Part shown: one piece after another, positions 16,977-25,519 of the stretch | Layout: each line of letters starts with the position of its first letter | Numbering within the stretch: the stretch's first letter is position 1 | Assembly (NCBI GenBank): GCA_007118445.1 | Contig: SKRP01000256.1 | Coordinates: 1-40,853, forward strand | Source: Natronohydrobacter sp. | GTDB lineage: Bacteria; Pseudomonadota; Alphaproteobacteria; Rhodobacterales; Rhodobacteraceae | Direction: 5' to 3' | Length of the DNA stretch: 40,853 nt | Position numbers and translations under genes: made by a program | Notes under the pieces: model-generated | Told to the model about the DNA's origin: nothing | What the model saw: only the letters and a program-made list of their open reading frames with translations | The model's database searches: none

Positions 16977-17507
16977 TCAGAGCGCAGCAGCAGCGCGGGC
17001 GGCCTGATCATAACTGCCCGAGAGATTGCGCAGCACAGCGGCCAGCCGGCTGAGTTCTTCCGGATCATGCCCCATCCGGGCGACGGCCTGCACGACCAGC
17101 GCCTCGCGGATGCTCGCGTAGCGCTTGCAGAATGCAGCCCCAGCGGGGGTAATGGCGACTGTTTTCTCCTTGCCCGCGCGCCCGGTCCGGACAAGATCAT
17201 GCGATGCAAGTTTCTTGATCGCATAATTGGCAAGATGCGTGTCCTCGATATTCAGCACAAGACAGATATCGGCCAGGGTCTTGGGCCGGTCGCGATGAGT
17301 CACCAGATGCACGATCAGGATCTCGAGCGGTGACAGCCCCGGCAATCCGGCGGCAGTCATGCAGCGGACCATCCAGCGGTGAAAGGCATGATTGGCCATC
17401 GTCAGGGCAAACTCGACTTCAGACAGCGCAGGCAATGCGGTCGCGGCCAGATGTGCGGAACTGACGACAGGTCCGATATCGGATCCGACAGGCGGGGTGG
17501 ATGACAT
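16977..17507 (-). CDS. MarR-type winged-helix regulator
   Basis: A 176-residue regulator. A helical N-terminus (ALSEVEFALTMANHAFHRWMVRCMTAAGLPGLSPLEILIVHLV) leads into a winged helix with LADICLVLNIEDTHLANYAIKKLASHDLVRTGRAGKEKTVAITPAG. The IEDTHLANYAIKKL segment is the recognition helix. This matches the COG5631-like MarR group. The start at 17507 (MSSTPPVG) avoids an upstream extension from 17576. The gene is divergent from pxpB, with an inverted repeat in the 86-nt gap, so it most likely controls the 5-oxoproline module. The ligand is unknown. Confidence 0.85.
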   Translation of the reverse strand: MSSTPPVGSDIGPVVSSAHLAATALPALSEVEFALTMANHAFHRWMVRCMTAAGLPGLSPLEILIVHLVTHRDRPKTLADICLVLNIEDTHLANYAIKKLASHDLVRTGRAGKEKTVAITPAGAAFCKRYASIREALVVQAVARMGHDPEELSRLAAVLRNLSGSYDQAARAAAAL

Positions 17508-17529
17508 GGCTGCGGGACTTCCATTTCTA

Positions 17530-17548
17530 TATTGACATTTTGTCGATA
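17530..17548. promoter_or_regulatory. Candidate MarR operator overlapping a TTGACA hexamer
   Basis: TATTGACA and TGTCGATA form an inverted repeat (7 of 8 positions) with a 3-nt centre, midway between marR-type and pxpB starts. The 19-bp size is usual for MarR dimers. The left arm includes TTGACA, a possible -35 for pxpB, although no good -10 lies at 17 nt. Confidence 0.5.
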
Positions 17549-17593
17549 ATTTATCATTGTTGGGCACGATCTGCAAGATTGGAATGCGCCGCG

Positions 17594-18349
17594 ATGCCAG
17601 ACATGCGTGACAAGCCCCGGACAGAAGGCGCGGTTATTCACCCGCTTGGCGTGGACGGGCTGCTGATCAGTTTCGGCGCAGATCTGACCGAACCCGCCAA
17701 TCGCGCGGCGCTGGCCTTTCGCGCCGCTGTCGACGCGGCGGAACTGCCGGGGCTGGTGGAACTGTCCACTGCGCTGACCTCGGTCTATCTGCGTCTCGAC
17801 CTCACTTGCACGGATCACGCGACAACGCGCTCGGCTTTGGACGGGCTGCTTGCAAGCCGCAACTGGTATGAGGCGGCCCTGCCAGAGGGGCGCAGGCTTT
17901 GGCACGTCCCGGCCATCTTCGGCACGGATCTGGCCCCGCAACTGGATGAAGCGGCAGCACTTGCCGGGTTGTCACCTGCCGCGGCCGTCACCATGCTCTG
18001 TTCTGCGCCCTTGCGGGTGCAGACCATCGGCTTTGCCGCCGGGCAGCCCTATCTGGGCCAGTTGCCCCGGCAATGGGACATCCCGCGCCAGACCGGGCTG
18101 ACCCCGCGCGTGCCCGTGGGGGCGCTGGCCGTGGCGATCCGGCAGCTGGTGCTGTTCTCGGTCAGCACACCCACGGGCTGGCGTCATGTCGGCCAGACAG
18201 CCCTGCGCCTGTTTCAGCCCGAGAAAGACAACCCGTTTCTGCTGCGTCCGGGCGACGAGGTGCTTTTCCGGTCTGTCAGCACGGCCGAATATGAAAATAT
18301 CCGGGCCAATGACCCCACGGGCGGGGCTGTGGCAGAAAGGCTGGGCTGA
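17594..18349 (+). CDS. pxpB: 5-oxoprolinase subunit PxpB (KipI family)
   Basis: A 251-residue cyclophilin-like protein of the KipI/PxpB family. Blocks seen include DGLLISFGADL near the N-terminus, VELSTALTSVYLRLD, LWHVPAIFGTDLAPQLDE, QTIGFAAGQPYLGQLP, and TPRVPVGALAVAIRQLVLFSVSTPTGWRHVG with LRPGDEVLF. With PxpC and PxpA it forms the ATP-dependent 5-oxoprolinase that opens 5-oxo-L-proline to glutamate. The start at 17594 (MPDMRDKP) is chosen; an upstream open frame would run back into the MarR gene. Its stop overlaps the pxpC start. Confidence 0.93.
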   Translation: MPDMRDKPRTEGAVIHPLGVDGLLISFGADLTEPANRAALAFRAAVDAAELPGLVELSTALTSVYLRLDLTCTDHATTRSALDGLLASRNWYEAALPEGRRLWHVPAIFGTDLAPQLDEAAALAGLSPAAAVTMLCSAPLRVQTIGFAAGQPYLGQLPRQWDIPRQTGLTPRVPVGALAVAIRQLVLFSVSTPTGWRHVGQTALRLFQPEKDNPFLLRPGDEVLFRSVSTAEYENIRANDPTGGAVAERLG

Positions 18350-19368
18350 TGGCAGAGCTTCTGATCACGCGCGCAGGGCCGGGGGTCACCATTCAGGACA
18401 CAGGGCGGCCCGGCTATCTGGCGCAGGGCCTGTCACGGGGCGGCGCTGCGGACGCGCTGGCCTTGGCCGAAGGGGCCGCGCTGCTGGAGCAGGATAGCAG
18501 CTGTGCAGCCATCGAGCTTGCAGGCAGTTTCCTGAGCATTGAGACCACCGCGCCCCTGCGCATTGCTCTGACAGGCGCGCTGATGCGCGCCATCAGTGAC
18601 GATAAGGTGTTGCCCTGGCATGCAAGCCATATGCTGCCCCAGGGCGCGAAGCTGGAGCTGTCGGGCAGCCGTGGCGGTTACAGCTATCTGCATGCGGGCG
18701 GCGGCATCGACGCGCCAAAGATACTGGGCGCGCGCTCGGCCCATCTCGCAGCCGGGATCGGGCGGATGCTCGAACCGGGCGACCGGCTGACGCCGGGCAC
18801 GGATAAGGGCCGCGCGTCCGGCATGGCCCTGACCCCGCAGCAGCGCTTCGCCGGAGGGGTGCTGCGCGTGATCGCGACCCCGCAGACACAGCTCTTCCCC
18901 GAAGACGTGCTTGCGCGCTTCACGGCTACGGCGTTTTGCAAGGATGCGCGAGGCAATCGCATGGGTCAGCGGCTGGTCAGCGCAGCACAGGGCTTTGCCC
19001 TGCCCTTCGGGCTGAGCATCCTGTCCGAGGCGATCGTGCCCGGCGATATCCAGATCACCGGCGATGGCGCGCCATTCGTGCTGCTTGCGGAATGTCAGAC
19101 GACCGGGGGGTATCCGCGCATCGGCACAGTGCTGCCCTGCGATCTGCCAAAGCTGGTGCAGGCCCCGGCCGGGTCAGAGCTGCGCTTTGAATTCGTAACG
19201 CTGGACATGGCCGTCGCCACTGAGCAGGCCGAGGCCGCGCGCCGCGCCGCGCTGCCCCGCAGCCTGCGCCCGCTGATCCGTGACCCGCAGGACATCGCCG
19301 ATCTGCTGAGCTTTCAATTGATCAGCGGCGTGACATCTGGCGATGATCTGGAAAGGAATGCAGTATGA
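18349..19368 (+). CDS. pxpC: 5-oxoprolinase subunit PxpC (KipA family, biotin-dependent carboxylase-like)
   Basis: A 339-residue member of the KipA/PxpC family. It carries ITRAGPGVTIQDTGRPGYLAQGLSRGGAAD at the N-terminus, YSYLHAGGGIDAPKILGARSAHLAAGIG in the centre, and DARGNRMGQRLV followed by VPGDIQITGDGAPFVLLAECQTTGGYPRIGTVLPCDLPKLVQ towards the C-terminus. It is the large catalytic partner of PxpB. The genes overlap at both ends (by 1 nt with pxpB, and by ATGA with pxpA), fitting a fixed-stoichiometry complex. Confidence 0.94.
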   Translation: MAELLITRAGPGVTIQDTGRPGYLAQGLSRGGAADALALAEGAALLEQDSSCAAIELAGSFLSIETTAPLRIALTGALMRAISDDKVLPWHASHMLPQGAKLELSGSRGGYSYLHAGGGIDAPKILGARSAHLAAGIGRMLEPGDRLTPGTDKGRASGMALTPQQRFAGGVLRVIATPQTQLFPEDVLARFTATAFCKDARGNRMGQRLVSAAQGFALPFGLSILSEAIVPGDIQITGDGAPFVLLAECQTTGGYPRIGTVLPCDLPKLVQAPAGSELRFEFVTLDMAVATEQAEAARRAALPRSLRPLIRDPQDIADLLSFQLISGVTSGDDLERNAV

Positions 19369-20141
19369 TTATGCAGATCGACCTGAATGCCGATATGGGT
19401 GAGAGCTTCGGTCCCTGGCCAATGGGGGCGGATGCCGCGCTGCTGGACATCATCAGCTCGGCCAATATCGCCTGCGGCTTTCATGCTGGCGACCCTGACG
19501 TGATGGCGCAGGCCATGGCGCAGGCCGTGGCCAATGGCGTCGGGATCGGCGCGCATCCGGGCCTGCCGGATTTGCAGGGGTTCGGGCGGCGGCGGATGCA
19601 GATCGCGCATGACGAAGCCCGCCATCTGGTCGCCTATCAGCTTGGCGCGGCGCAGGCGATGGCGCGGATGGCGGGCGGGCAGGTGCGGCATCTGAAACTG
19701 CATGGCGCGCTGGCCAATATGGCCGCCGAGGATGAGCAGCTGGCCACGGCCTGTTATGAAGGCGCGCTGGCGGTTGACCCTGACATCATCCTGATGGTGA
19801 TTTCCGGCACGGCACAGGCGCGCGCGGCGACAGCACTGGGCGCGCGCATCGCGCAAGAGATTTTCGCTGACCGCGCCTATACCGAGGACGGGCTGTTGAT
19901 GGACCGCCGCCTGCCCGGCGCGGTGATCCATGACCCAGATCAGGTCTGCGCGCGCATACTGGACATGCTGCGCGCAGGCGCGATCATCACGGCGACAGGC
20001 ACGCATCTGCCCGCGCAGATCGACACGATCTGCCTGCATGGCGACACCGCCGGCGCTGTCGCGCTGGCGCGGGCGCTGCATGAGGCGCTGCGTGCCGAAG
20101 GTATCCGCCTGCAAGCCTTCACCGGCGAGCGCGCCGCGTGA
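19365..20141 (+). CDS. pxpA: 5-oxoprolinase subunit PxpA (LamB/YcsF family)
   Basis: A 258-residue TIM-barrel-like protein. The signature DLNADMGESFGPWPMG is near the N-terminus, followed by ANIACGFHAGDPDVM, IGAHPGLPDLQGFGRR and LKLHGALANMAA (usually LKPHGALYN, so Leu and Ala are local changes), then EIFADRAYTEDGLL. It completes the PxpABC enzyme. Gene order B-C-A is the common one. The stop overlaps the GTG start of the LysR gene. Confidence 0.95.
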   Translation: MIMQIDLNADMGESFGPWPMGADAALLDIISSANIACGFHAGDPDVMAQAMAQAVANGVGIGAHPGLPDLQGFGRRRMQIAHDEARHLVAYQLGAAQAMARMAGGQVRHLKLHGALANMAAEDEQLATACYEGALAVDPDIILMVISGTAQARAATALGARIAQEIFADRAYTEDGLLMDRRLPGAVIHDPDQVCARILDMLRAGAIITATGTHLPAQIDTICLHGDTAGAVALARALHEALRAEGIRLQAFTGERAA

Positions 20142-20998
20142 CGCTGGACCAGCTGCAGACGTTCCTCTGGGTGGCGCGGCTGCAGGGGGTGCGCCGCGCT
20201 TCGGAACAGATGCACATCTCACAGCCCGCCGTGACCGCGCGGTTGCAGGCATTGGAAGACACCCTGCAAGTCAGGCTTTTCGAGCGCAGCCCGCGCGGCG
20301 TGGTGCTGACCCGCGAAGGCGAATTGCTGCGCGGTTATGCCGAACAGATTGCCTTTGTTCAGGAAGAGATTCGCCAGCGCGTCAGCGATCCGACCGGGAT
20401 CGAGGGGCTGTTCCGCGTCGGGGCCTCCGAGACCATCGCCCAGACCTGGCTGCCCGGTTTTCTTGAACGTCTGAGCCAGCTCTTTCCGCGGCTGAGCCTT
20501 GAACTGACCGTGGATATCTCGGTCAATCTGCGCGAGGCGCTGCTGGCGCGGCAGTTGGATCTGGCGCTGCTGATGGGGCCGGTCTCGGTCTATTCGGTCA
20601 ACAATATCGCGCTGCCAAGCTTCGATCTGGGCTGGTACAGGGCTGCAAACCGGCCTGACCCGGATTTCCTGACGACGCCGGTGATCAGCTATGCGCGCAA
20701 CACGCGACCCTATCGCGAACTGGTCGAGGAACTCAGCAAGCGCCACGGTCCGCAGGTGCGCGTGTTCAGCTGCGCTTCGCTCTCGGCCAGCATCCAGATG
20801 ATCGCCTCGGGCATCGGGGTCGGCCCGATCCCCATTGCACTGGCGCAAGAGCGCGTCGCGGCCGGGCAGTTGCAGGGCTTCGATCCCGGCTGGCGGCCCG
20901 GCCCGCTGGAATTCACGGCCTCATGGATGGCAGAGCCGCGCAACGCGCTGACCGAAGAGGCCGCGCATCTTGCAGTAACGCTCGCGCGAAGCTTCTGA
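20138..20998 (+). CDS. LysR family transcriptional regulator
   Basis: A 286-residue LysR regulator. The N-terminal helix-turn-helix is LDQLQTFLWVARLQGVRRASEQMHISQPAVTARLQALEDTL, followed by the periplasmic-binding-like effector domain starting at about residue 88 (GLFRVGASETIAQTWLPGFL). Translation starts at a GTG overlapping pxpA's stop (GTGA), so the regulator is part of the pxp operon. This is unusual, since LysR genes are normally divergent from their targets. It may act on the downstream promoter at 21000-21100, where a LysR-type inverted repeat is present. Confidence 0.92.
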   Translation: MTLDQLQTFLWVARLQGVRRASEQMHISQPAVTARLQALEDTLQVRLFERSPRGVVLTREGELLRGYAEQIAFVQEEIRQRVSDPTGIEGLFRVGASETIAQTWLPGFLERLSQLFPRLSLELTVDISVNLREALLARQLDLALLMGPVSVYSVNNIALPSFDLGWYRAANRPDPDFLTTPVISYARNTRPYRELVEELSKRHGPQVRVFSCASLSASIQMIASGIGVGPIPIALAQERVAAGQLQGFDPGWRPGPLEFTASWMAEPRNALTEEAAHLAVTLARSF

Positions 20999-21019
20999 TC
21001 GAAATATCTGATCACCCTT

Positions 21020-21046
21020 TATCAAAATATACGATTTGATTTGATA
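21020..21046. promoter_or_regulatory. Candidate LysR-type binding site
   Basis: TATCAAA (21020-21026) and TTTGATA (21040-21046) form a perfect 7-bp inverted repeat with a 13-nt A/T-rich centre that also holds TTTGAT. It lies 22 nt after the LysR gene and about 60 nt before the DUF1445 gene. The layout fits a LysR activator site for the transport half of the cluster. Confidence 0.5.
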
Positions 21047-21103
21047 TCCGCTTTGCGCAACCCTTTCTGAGCCGGAATGGGCAGGATGCAGTAAGGGGAC
21101 AAC

Positions 21104-21913
21104 GTGACATATCAGGAGGCAGCACGCGTCAAGACAGTGGCCGATCTGCGTGCCGCCATTCGTGACGGCGCGTTCACAGGCCATACGGCAGGTCTGGCAC
21201 CCGGCAAGCTGCAATGCAACATCGCCATTCTTTCAGCGGAACATGCGATCGATTTTCTGCGTTTCTGCCTGCGCAACCCGAAGCCCTGCCCGATCGTCGG
21301 CATTGCCGAAACAGGGGATCCGGCGCTGCCGACGCTGGGCCCGGATATCGATATCCGCCATGATCTGCCGCGCTACCGGCTGTATCGCGAGGGCCGTTTC
21401 GTCGAGGAGGTCACCGATATCGCTGCGCATTGGCGCGATGACATGGTGAGCGTCGCTCTGGGCTGTTCCTTTACCTTCGAGCGCGCGTTGATGGCGGCAG
21501 GCATTCCCATGCGCCATGTCGAGCAGGATCTGACCGTGCCGATGTATCGCACGAACCTGCCGCTGGTCAGCGGCGGGCCGTTCGGCGGCACGATGGTCGT
21601 CTCCATGCGTCCGTTGCGGGGGCAGGATGTGCCGCGTGCCGTGGAAATCTGCGCGCGCTATCCGCTGGCCCATGGTGCGCCCGTGCATGTCGGTGACCCT
21701 GGTGCGATCGGGATTGCCGCGCTGCAGCGCCCTGACTGGGGCGATCCGGTGCCCGTTACCGCCGATGAAGTCCCTGTTTTCTGGGCCTGCGGGGTCACGT
21801 CGCAAAACGCGCTGCTTTCGGCCGGTATCCCGTTGGTGATCACCCATGCACCCGGCCATATGCTGATCAGCGATATCGACGAAACGGCTGAAACACCGAT
21901 CTGGAAACCCTAA
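21104..21913 (+). CDS. DUF1445 family putative hydro-lyase, D-glutamate cyclase-like
   Basis: A 269-residue protein of the DUF1445/'putative hydro-lyase' family. The blocks are GHTAGLAPGKLQCNIAIL, ALGCSFTFERALMAAGIPMRHVEQ, MYRTNLPLVSGGPFGGTMVVSMRPL and APVHVGDPGAIGI, with VPVFWACGVTSQNALLSAG and ITHAPGHMLISDI near the C-terminus. The related vertebrate mitochondrial enzyme converts D-glutamate to 5-oxo-D-proline. Its presence next to pxpABC supports a role in 5-oxoproline/glutamate metabolism. The start is a GTG at 21104. Direction and substrate of the bacterial enzyme here remain inferred. Confidence 0.88.
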   Translation: MTYQEAARVKTVADLRAAIRDGAFTGHTAGLAPGKLQCNIAILSAEHAIDFLRFCLRNPKPCPIVGIAETGDPALPTLGPDIDIRHDLPRYRLYREGRFVEEVTDIAAHWRDDMVSVALGCSFTFERALMAAGIPMRHVEQDLTVPMYRTNLPLVSGGPFGGTMVVSMRPLRGQDVPRAVEICARYPLAHGAPVHVGDPGAIGIAALQRPDWGDPVPVTADEVPVFWACGVTSQNALLSAGIPLVITHAPGHMLISDIDETAETPIWKP

Positions 21914-21931
21914 CCAACAGTGGAGAAACAC

Positions 21932-22972
21932 ATGAAACTGAAACTCGCCTCAACCCTTTTGCTGACAAGCGCGCTTGCCTTGCCTGTCAATGCGGAAATG
22001 CTCTCGGTCGTGGGAAGCTGGTCAGGTCTGCCATTGCACCGCGATTTCGAGCGGCCCTTCTGGGATGAATTCCTGCCCGAAGCCGCAGATGGCGCGCTGG
22101 AGGTGGCGCTGACCACGCATAATGAAATGGGCCTCGGCGTGGGCGATGTGTTCAACCTGCTGGGCGATGGCGTCTATGATGTCGCCATGACAGTCGGCAA
22201 TTACGCTGTGGCCGATGCGCCCGAACTGGAAGCCCTGGACGTGCCGCTGATCGCCATGGATGCGGAAATGGCACGCGCCAAGACCGACGCGGCACGGCCC
22301 ATGGTGCAGGACATCTTCCGCGACCGCTTCAACAGCCATGTGCTCGCCATCGCGCCCTATCCGCCGCAGATCGTGTTCTGCAATACCGAAGTGACCGGGC
22401 TCGATGACATGCAGGGGCTGAAAGTGCGCGGCTCGGGGCGGATGACCGCGCAATTCCTCGAAGCGCTCGGGGCCGAGGGCGTGAATGTCGATTTCGGTGA
22501 AGTGCCCGGTGCGCTGCAGCGCGGCGCGATAGACTGCGCCATCACCGGGGGCGGCTCGGGCTACAATTCGGGATGGTGGGAAGTGTCCACCCATCTGGTC
22601 ACCTTGCCGCTGGGCGGCTGGGACCCGGTGGTCACGGCCATCAATCTTGACCGCTGGAACAGCCTGTCGCCCGAGATGCAGGAGTTGATCGCATCCAGCA
22701 TCCGCACTGAATTCGAGGACAAGGCCTGGGCCGTGGCGCAGGACGGGTTGGTCAATGACACGGCGTGTCTGACCGGCATCGGTGAATGCCCCTATGGTGA
22801 AGCGCGCGACATGGTGCTGGTCGAGGCCAGCGCCGAGGATCTGGAGCGCGCGACCGAGATCCTGCTGACCCGCGTGTTGCCCGACTGGGCGGGCCGGGCC
22901 GGGCATGACTGGGCCATGCGCTGGAATGAAGAGGTCGGCAGTGTGGTCGGCGTGACCATCCCGCTCGACTGA
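21932..22972 (+). CDS. TRAP transporter substrate-binding protein (DctP family)
   Basis: A 346-residue periplasmic protein. A Sec signal (MKLKLASTLLLTSALALPVNA) ends at about residue 21. The mature protein has the DctP layout: NLLGDGVYDVAMTVGNYA, then LDDMQGLKVRGSGRMTAQFLEALGAEGVNVDFGEVPGALQRGAIDCAI, in which the Arg of the VRGSG segment occupies the usual carboxylate-binding position. Two Cys pairs are possible (FCNTE, CAI, CLTGIGEC). The start at 21932 follows GGAG by 6 nt. The solute is probably an acid such as 5-oxoproline or D-glutamate, from context only. Confidence 0.93.
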   Translation: MKLKLASTLLLTSALALPVNAEMLSVVGSWSGLPLHRDFERPFWDEFLPEAADGALEVALTTHNEMGLGVGDVFNLLGDGVYDVAMTVGNYAVADAPELEALDVPLIAMDAEMARAKTDAARPMVQDIFRDRFNSHVLAIAPYPPQIVFCNTEVTGLDDMQGLKVRGSGRMTAQFLEALGAEGVNVDFGEVPGALQRGAIDCAITGGGSGYNSGWWEVSTHLVTLPLGGWDPVVTAINLDRWNSLSPEMQELIASSIRTEFEDKAWAVAQDGLVNDTACLTGIGECPYGEARDMVLVEASAEDLERATEILLTRVLPDWAGRAGHDWAMRWNEEVGSVVGVTIPLD

Positions 22973-22997
22973 TAGCCAGGCACAAGGGGGGCAGCAT

Positions 22998-23558
22998 ATG
23001 GTCTTGCGCATCTTCGATCTGCTTCGCACCATCAATCGCGGTATCGCGCTGGTGGTCGGGCTGGGGCTTCTGGCCTGCGTGGGCTATGTGCTGCTGGAAA
23101 TCACCCTGCGGCGACTGGGCTCGTCGCTGGGTGGCACGACCGAGATCACCGGCTATGTGATGGCCGTCACCACCGCCTGGGGCATGGGATTTGCCCTGAT
23201 GGAAATCGCCCATATCCGCATCGAGGTTCTGCGCACGCGGCTGGCGGGCTGGGGGCGTGTGTTCCTCGATCTGCTGGCGATGCTGGCCATGTCCGCGACT
23301 GTGGTCATCATCGCCTTTCGCGCCTGGCCTGTTCTGGCGCGCTCGATCAACAACAATTCGCGCGCCAATACCGTGCTGGAAACTCCGCTCTGGATTCCGC
23401 AAAGCCTGTGGTTCGCAGGCTGGGTCTGGTTCGCACTGATGTGCTGCGCGGTCACGCTGCTGTCGCTGGCGCTGGTGTTTCAGGGACGCCTGGGCGCAGT
23501 CGAACGACGGATCGGCATCCGCAATGAAATCGCGGAAGAGCTGGAGCAGGCAAAATGA
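22998..23558 (+). CDS. TRAP transporter small permease (DctQ family)
   Basis: A 186-residue membrane protein with four predicted helices: IALVVGLGLLACVGYVLLEITLRR, EITGYVMAVTTAWGMGFAL, VFLDLLAMLAMSATVVIIAF and SLWFAGWVWFALMCCAVTLLSLALVF. This is the DctQ pattern. A GGGGGG ribosome site precedes the ATG. It sits 25 nt after the DctP gene and overlaps the DctM gene by 4 nt (ATGA). Confidence 0.92.
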   Translation: MVLRIFDLLRTINRGIALVVGLGLLACVGYVLLEITLRRLGSSLGGTTEITGYVMAVTTAWGMGFALMEIAHIRIEVLRTRLAGWGRVFLDLLAMLAMSATVVIIAFRAWPVLARSINNNSRANTVLETPLWIPQSLWFAGWVWFALMCCAVTLLSLALVFQGRLGAVERRIGIRNEIAEELEQAK

Positions 23559-24835
23559 TCCTCTATATCTTCGGCGGCCTGCTGGGGCTGATGGCGCTGA
23601 CCATTCCCGTGGGCATTGTGCTGTTCCTGCTGGGCTTTGGCGTCGATCAGTTCTTCACCCCTTTCCCGCTGATCCGCGGGCTGGGACAATTCGTCTGGTC
23701 CTCGTCCAATTCCTCGACCCTGATCGCCATTCCCTTCTTCGTGCTTCTGGGCGAGGTTCTGGTGCGCGGGGGCGTCGCGGCCAGGACTTATGCAGCGCTC
23801 GATCGCTGGCTGAGCTGGCTGCCCGGCGGGTTGATCCATGCCAATATCGGCACGGCGACCCTGTTTTCCGCGACCTCGGGCTCATCGGTCGCAACGGCTG
23901 CCACAGTCGCCACAGTCGCCATGCCGCAGGCCGAACGTCTGGGCTATGATCCGCGCCTGTTTTCAGGCGCCATCGCGGCGGGCGGCACGCTCGGCATCAT
24001 GATTCCGCCCTCGATCAACCTGATCGTCTACGGGTTTCTGACTGAATCCTCGATCCCGCAGCTTTTTGTCGCCGGGCTGATTCCGGGGCTGATGCTGGCT
24101 GTCGGTTTCAGCATCGTGACCGCGCTGATCTGCCTGATGCGGCCTGAACTGGGCGGAGAATCGCGCCGCTACCCCCTGCGCGAGATGCTGGCCGTGCTGG
24201 TGCATCTGATCCCGATCTTCCTGCTTTTTGCCGCCATTGTCGGCTCGATCTATCAGGGCTGGGCCACCCCCACCGAGGCGGCGGCCGTGGGCGTGGGCAT
24301 GGCCTTCCTGATCGCCGGCGTCTCGGGCGGGGTGAACTGGGCGATGCTGCGCGACTCGATATACGGCACAATGCGGATCACGGCGATGATCATGCTGGTG
24401 GTGCTCGGCGCGGCATTCCTGAACTTCACCCTGTCCAGCGCCGGTCTGGGTCGCGATTTGCGCGCCTTCATGGAGGGGCTGGGATTCACGCCCCTGATGA
24501 CGCTGATGGTGATTGTGCTGATCTATATCGTGCTGGGCTTCTTCATCGAAACATTGTCGCTGATGGTCATCACCATTCCCATCATGGTCCCCATCGTGGT
24601 CGCGCTTGGCTATGATCCGATCTGGTTCGGCATCCTGATGATCGTGCTGGTGGAAATGGCGTTGATCACGCCGCCTGTGGGACTGAATCTCTATGTCGTG
24701 CAAGGCGCGCGACGCGGCGGCAACCTGTCCGAGGTGATGGTCGGCGCGATCCCCTATGCCGGTCTGATGCTCCTGATGGCCTTCGCACTGATAGCATTCC
24801 CCGGGCTGGCGCTCTGGCTGCCTGCCAATCTTTAG
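23555..24835 (+). CDS. TRAP transporter large permease (DctM family)
   Basis: A 426-residue protein with about twelve membrane segments, the ion-coupled channel of the TRAP importer. Family blocks are present: IAIPFFVLLGEVLVRGG, GTATLFSATSGSSVATAATVATVAMPQ, GAIAAGGTLGIMIPPSINLIVYGFLTE and ITIPIMVPIVVALGYDPIWFGIL, with EMALITPPVGLNLYVVQG near the C-terminus. Overlaps DctQ by 4 nt. Confidence 0.95.
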   Translation: MILYIFGGLLGLMALTIPVGIVLFLLGFGVDQFFTPFPLIRGLGQFVWSSSNSSTLIAIPFFVLLGEVLVRGGVAARTYAALDRWLSWLPGGLIHANIGTATLFSATSGSSVATAATVATVAMPQAERLGYDPRLFSGAIAAGGTLGIMIPPSINLIVYGFLTESSIPQLFVAGLIPGLMLAVGFSIVTALICLMRPELGGESRRYPLREMLAVLVHLIPIFLLFAAIVGSIYQGWATPTEAAAVGVGMAFLIAGVSGGVNWAMLRDSIYGTMRITAMIMLVVLGAAFLNFTLSSAGLGRDLRAFMEGLGFTPLMTLMVIVLIYIVLGFFIETLSLMVITIPIMVPIVVALGYDPIWFGILMIVLVEMALITPPVGLNLYVVQGARRGGNLSEVMVGAIPYAGLMLLMAFALIAFPGLALWLPANL

Positions 24836-24844
24836 GACACGATC

Positions 24845-25519
24845 ATGCCCATGCTCGATTTTCACACTGATCACGGCCCGCTGCGGATCAATATCCAATC
24901 ACTGACCATCGCAGGCTGGACCGGGCGCGACGCGGCGGCTGTCCAGCACCATATCGACGAACTGGCCGCCTTGGGTGTGCCGCCACCTGCGACTGTCCCG
25001 GTCTATTACCGTGCAGATGCAGAGCTGCTGACCCAGGCAGAGGACATTACCGTGCTTGGCTCTGACACGTCGGGCGAGGCCGAACCGCTGCTGGTGGCAG
25101 ATGACAGCGGCACGCTATGGCTTGGTCTGGCCTCGGATCACACCGACCGCGCGCTCGAGGCGGTGTCGATTGCAAAATCCAAGCAGATCTGCGCCAAGCC
25201 CGTTGCGCGAGAGCTGTGGCTCTATGAAGAGATTGCCCCCCATCTCGATGCCCTGCGCCTGCAGGCCAGGATCGTGGAGGATACCGGGGCTGTGGACTAT
25301 CAATCCGGGACATTGCAGCGCATCCGGCCTCTGCCAGAGATTTTGACAGGCTTGCCCGAGGGGCGTCTTGCACCGGGCTCGGTGTTGTTTTGCGGCACCT
25401 TGCCGGTGATCGGTGCAATCCGCCCGGCACGGCGCTTCATCATGCAGCTTCATGATCCGGTACTTGAGCGCACCATCAGCGGCGAATACGGGATCTGCTG
25501 CCTGCCCTTGGTGCATTGA
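24845..25519 (+). CDS. DUF2848 family protein
   Basis: A 224-residue protein of the DUF2848 family. It carries LTIAGWTGRDAAAVQHHIDELAALGVPPPATVPVYYR, LGSDTSGEAEPLL, LGLASDHTDRALE and KQICAKPVARELWLYEE, with PGSVLFCGTLPVIGAIRP near the end. The fold resembles FAH-type or related beta-rich enzymes in my reading (GSDHTD, GTLP), but no biochemical role is established. It starts 9 nt after the TRAP large permease, so it belongs to the same transcript and probably acts on the imported compound. Confidence 0.88.
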   Translation: MPMLDFHTDHGPLRINIQSLTIAGWTGRDAAAVQHHIDELAALGVPPPATVPVYYRADAELLTQAEDITVLGSDTSGEAEPLLVADDSGTLWLGLASDHTDRALEAVSIAKSKQICAKPVARELWLYEEIAPHLDALRLQARIVEDTGAVDYQSGTLQRIRPLPEILTGLPEGRLAPGSVLFCGTLPVIGAIRPARRFIMQLHDPVLERTISGEYGICCLPLVH

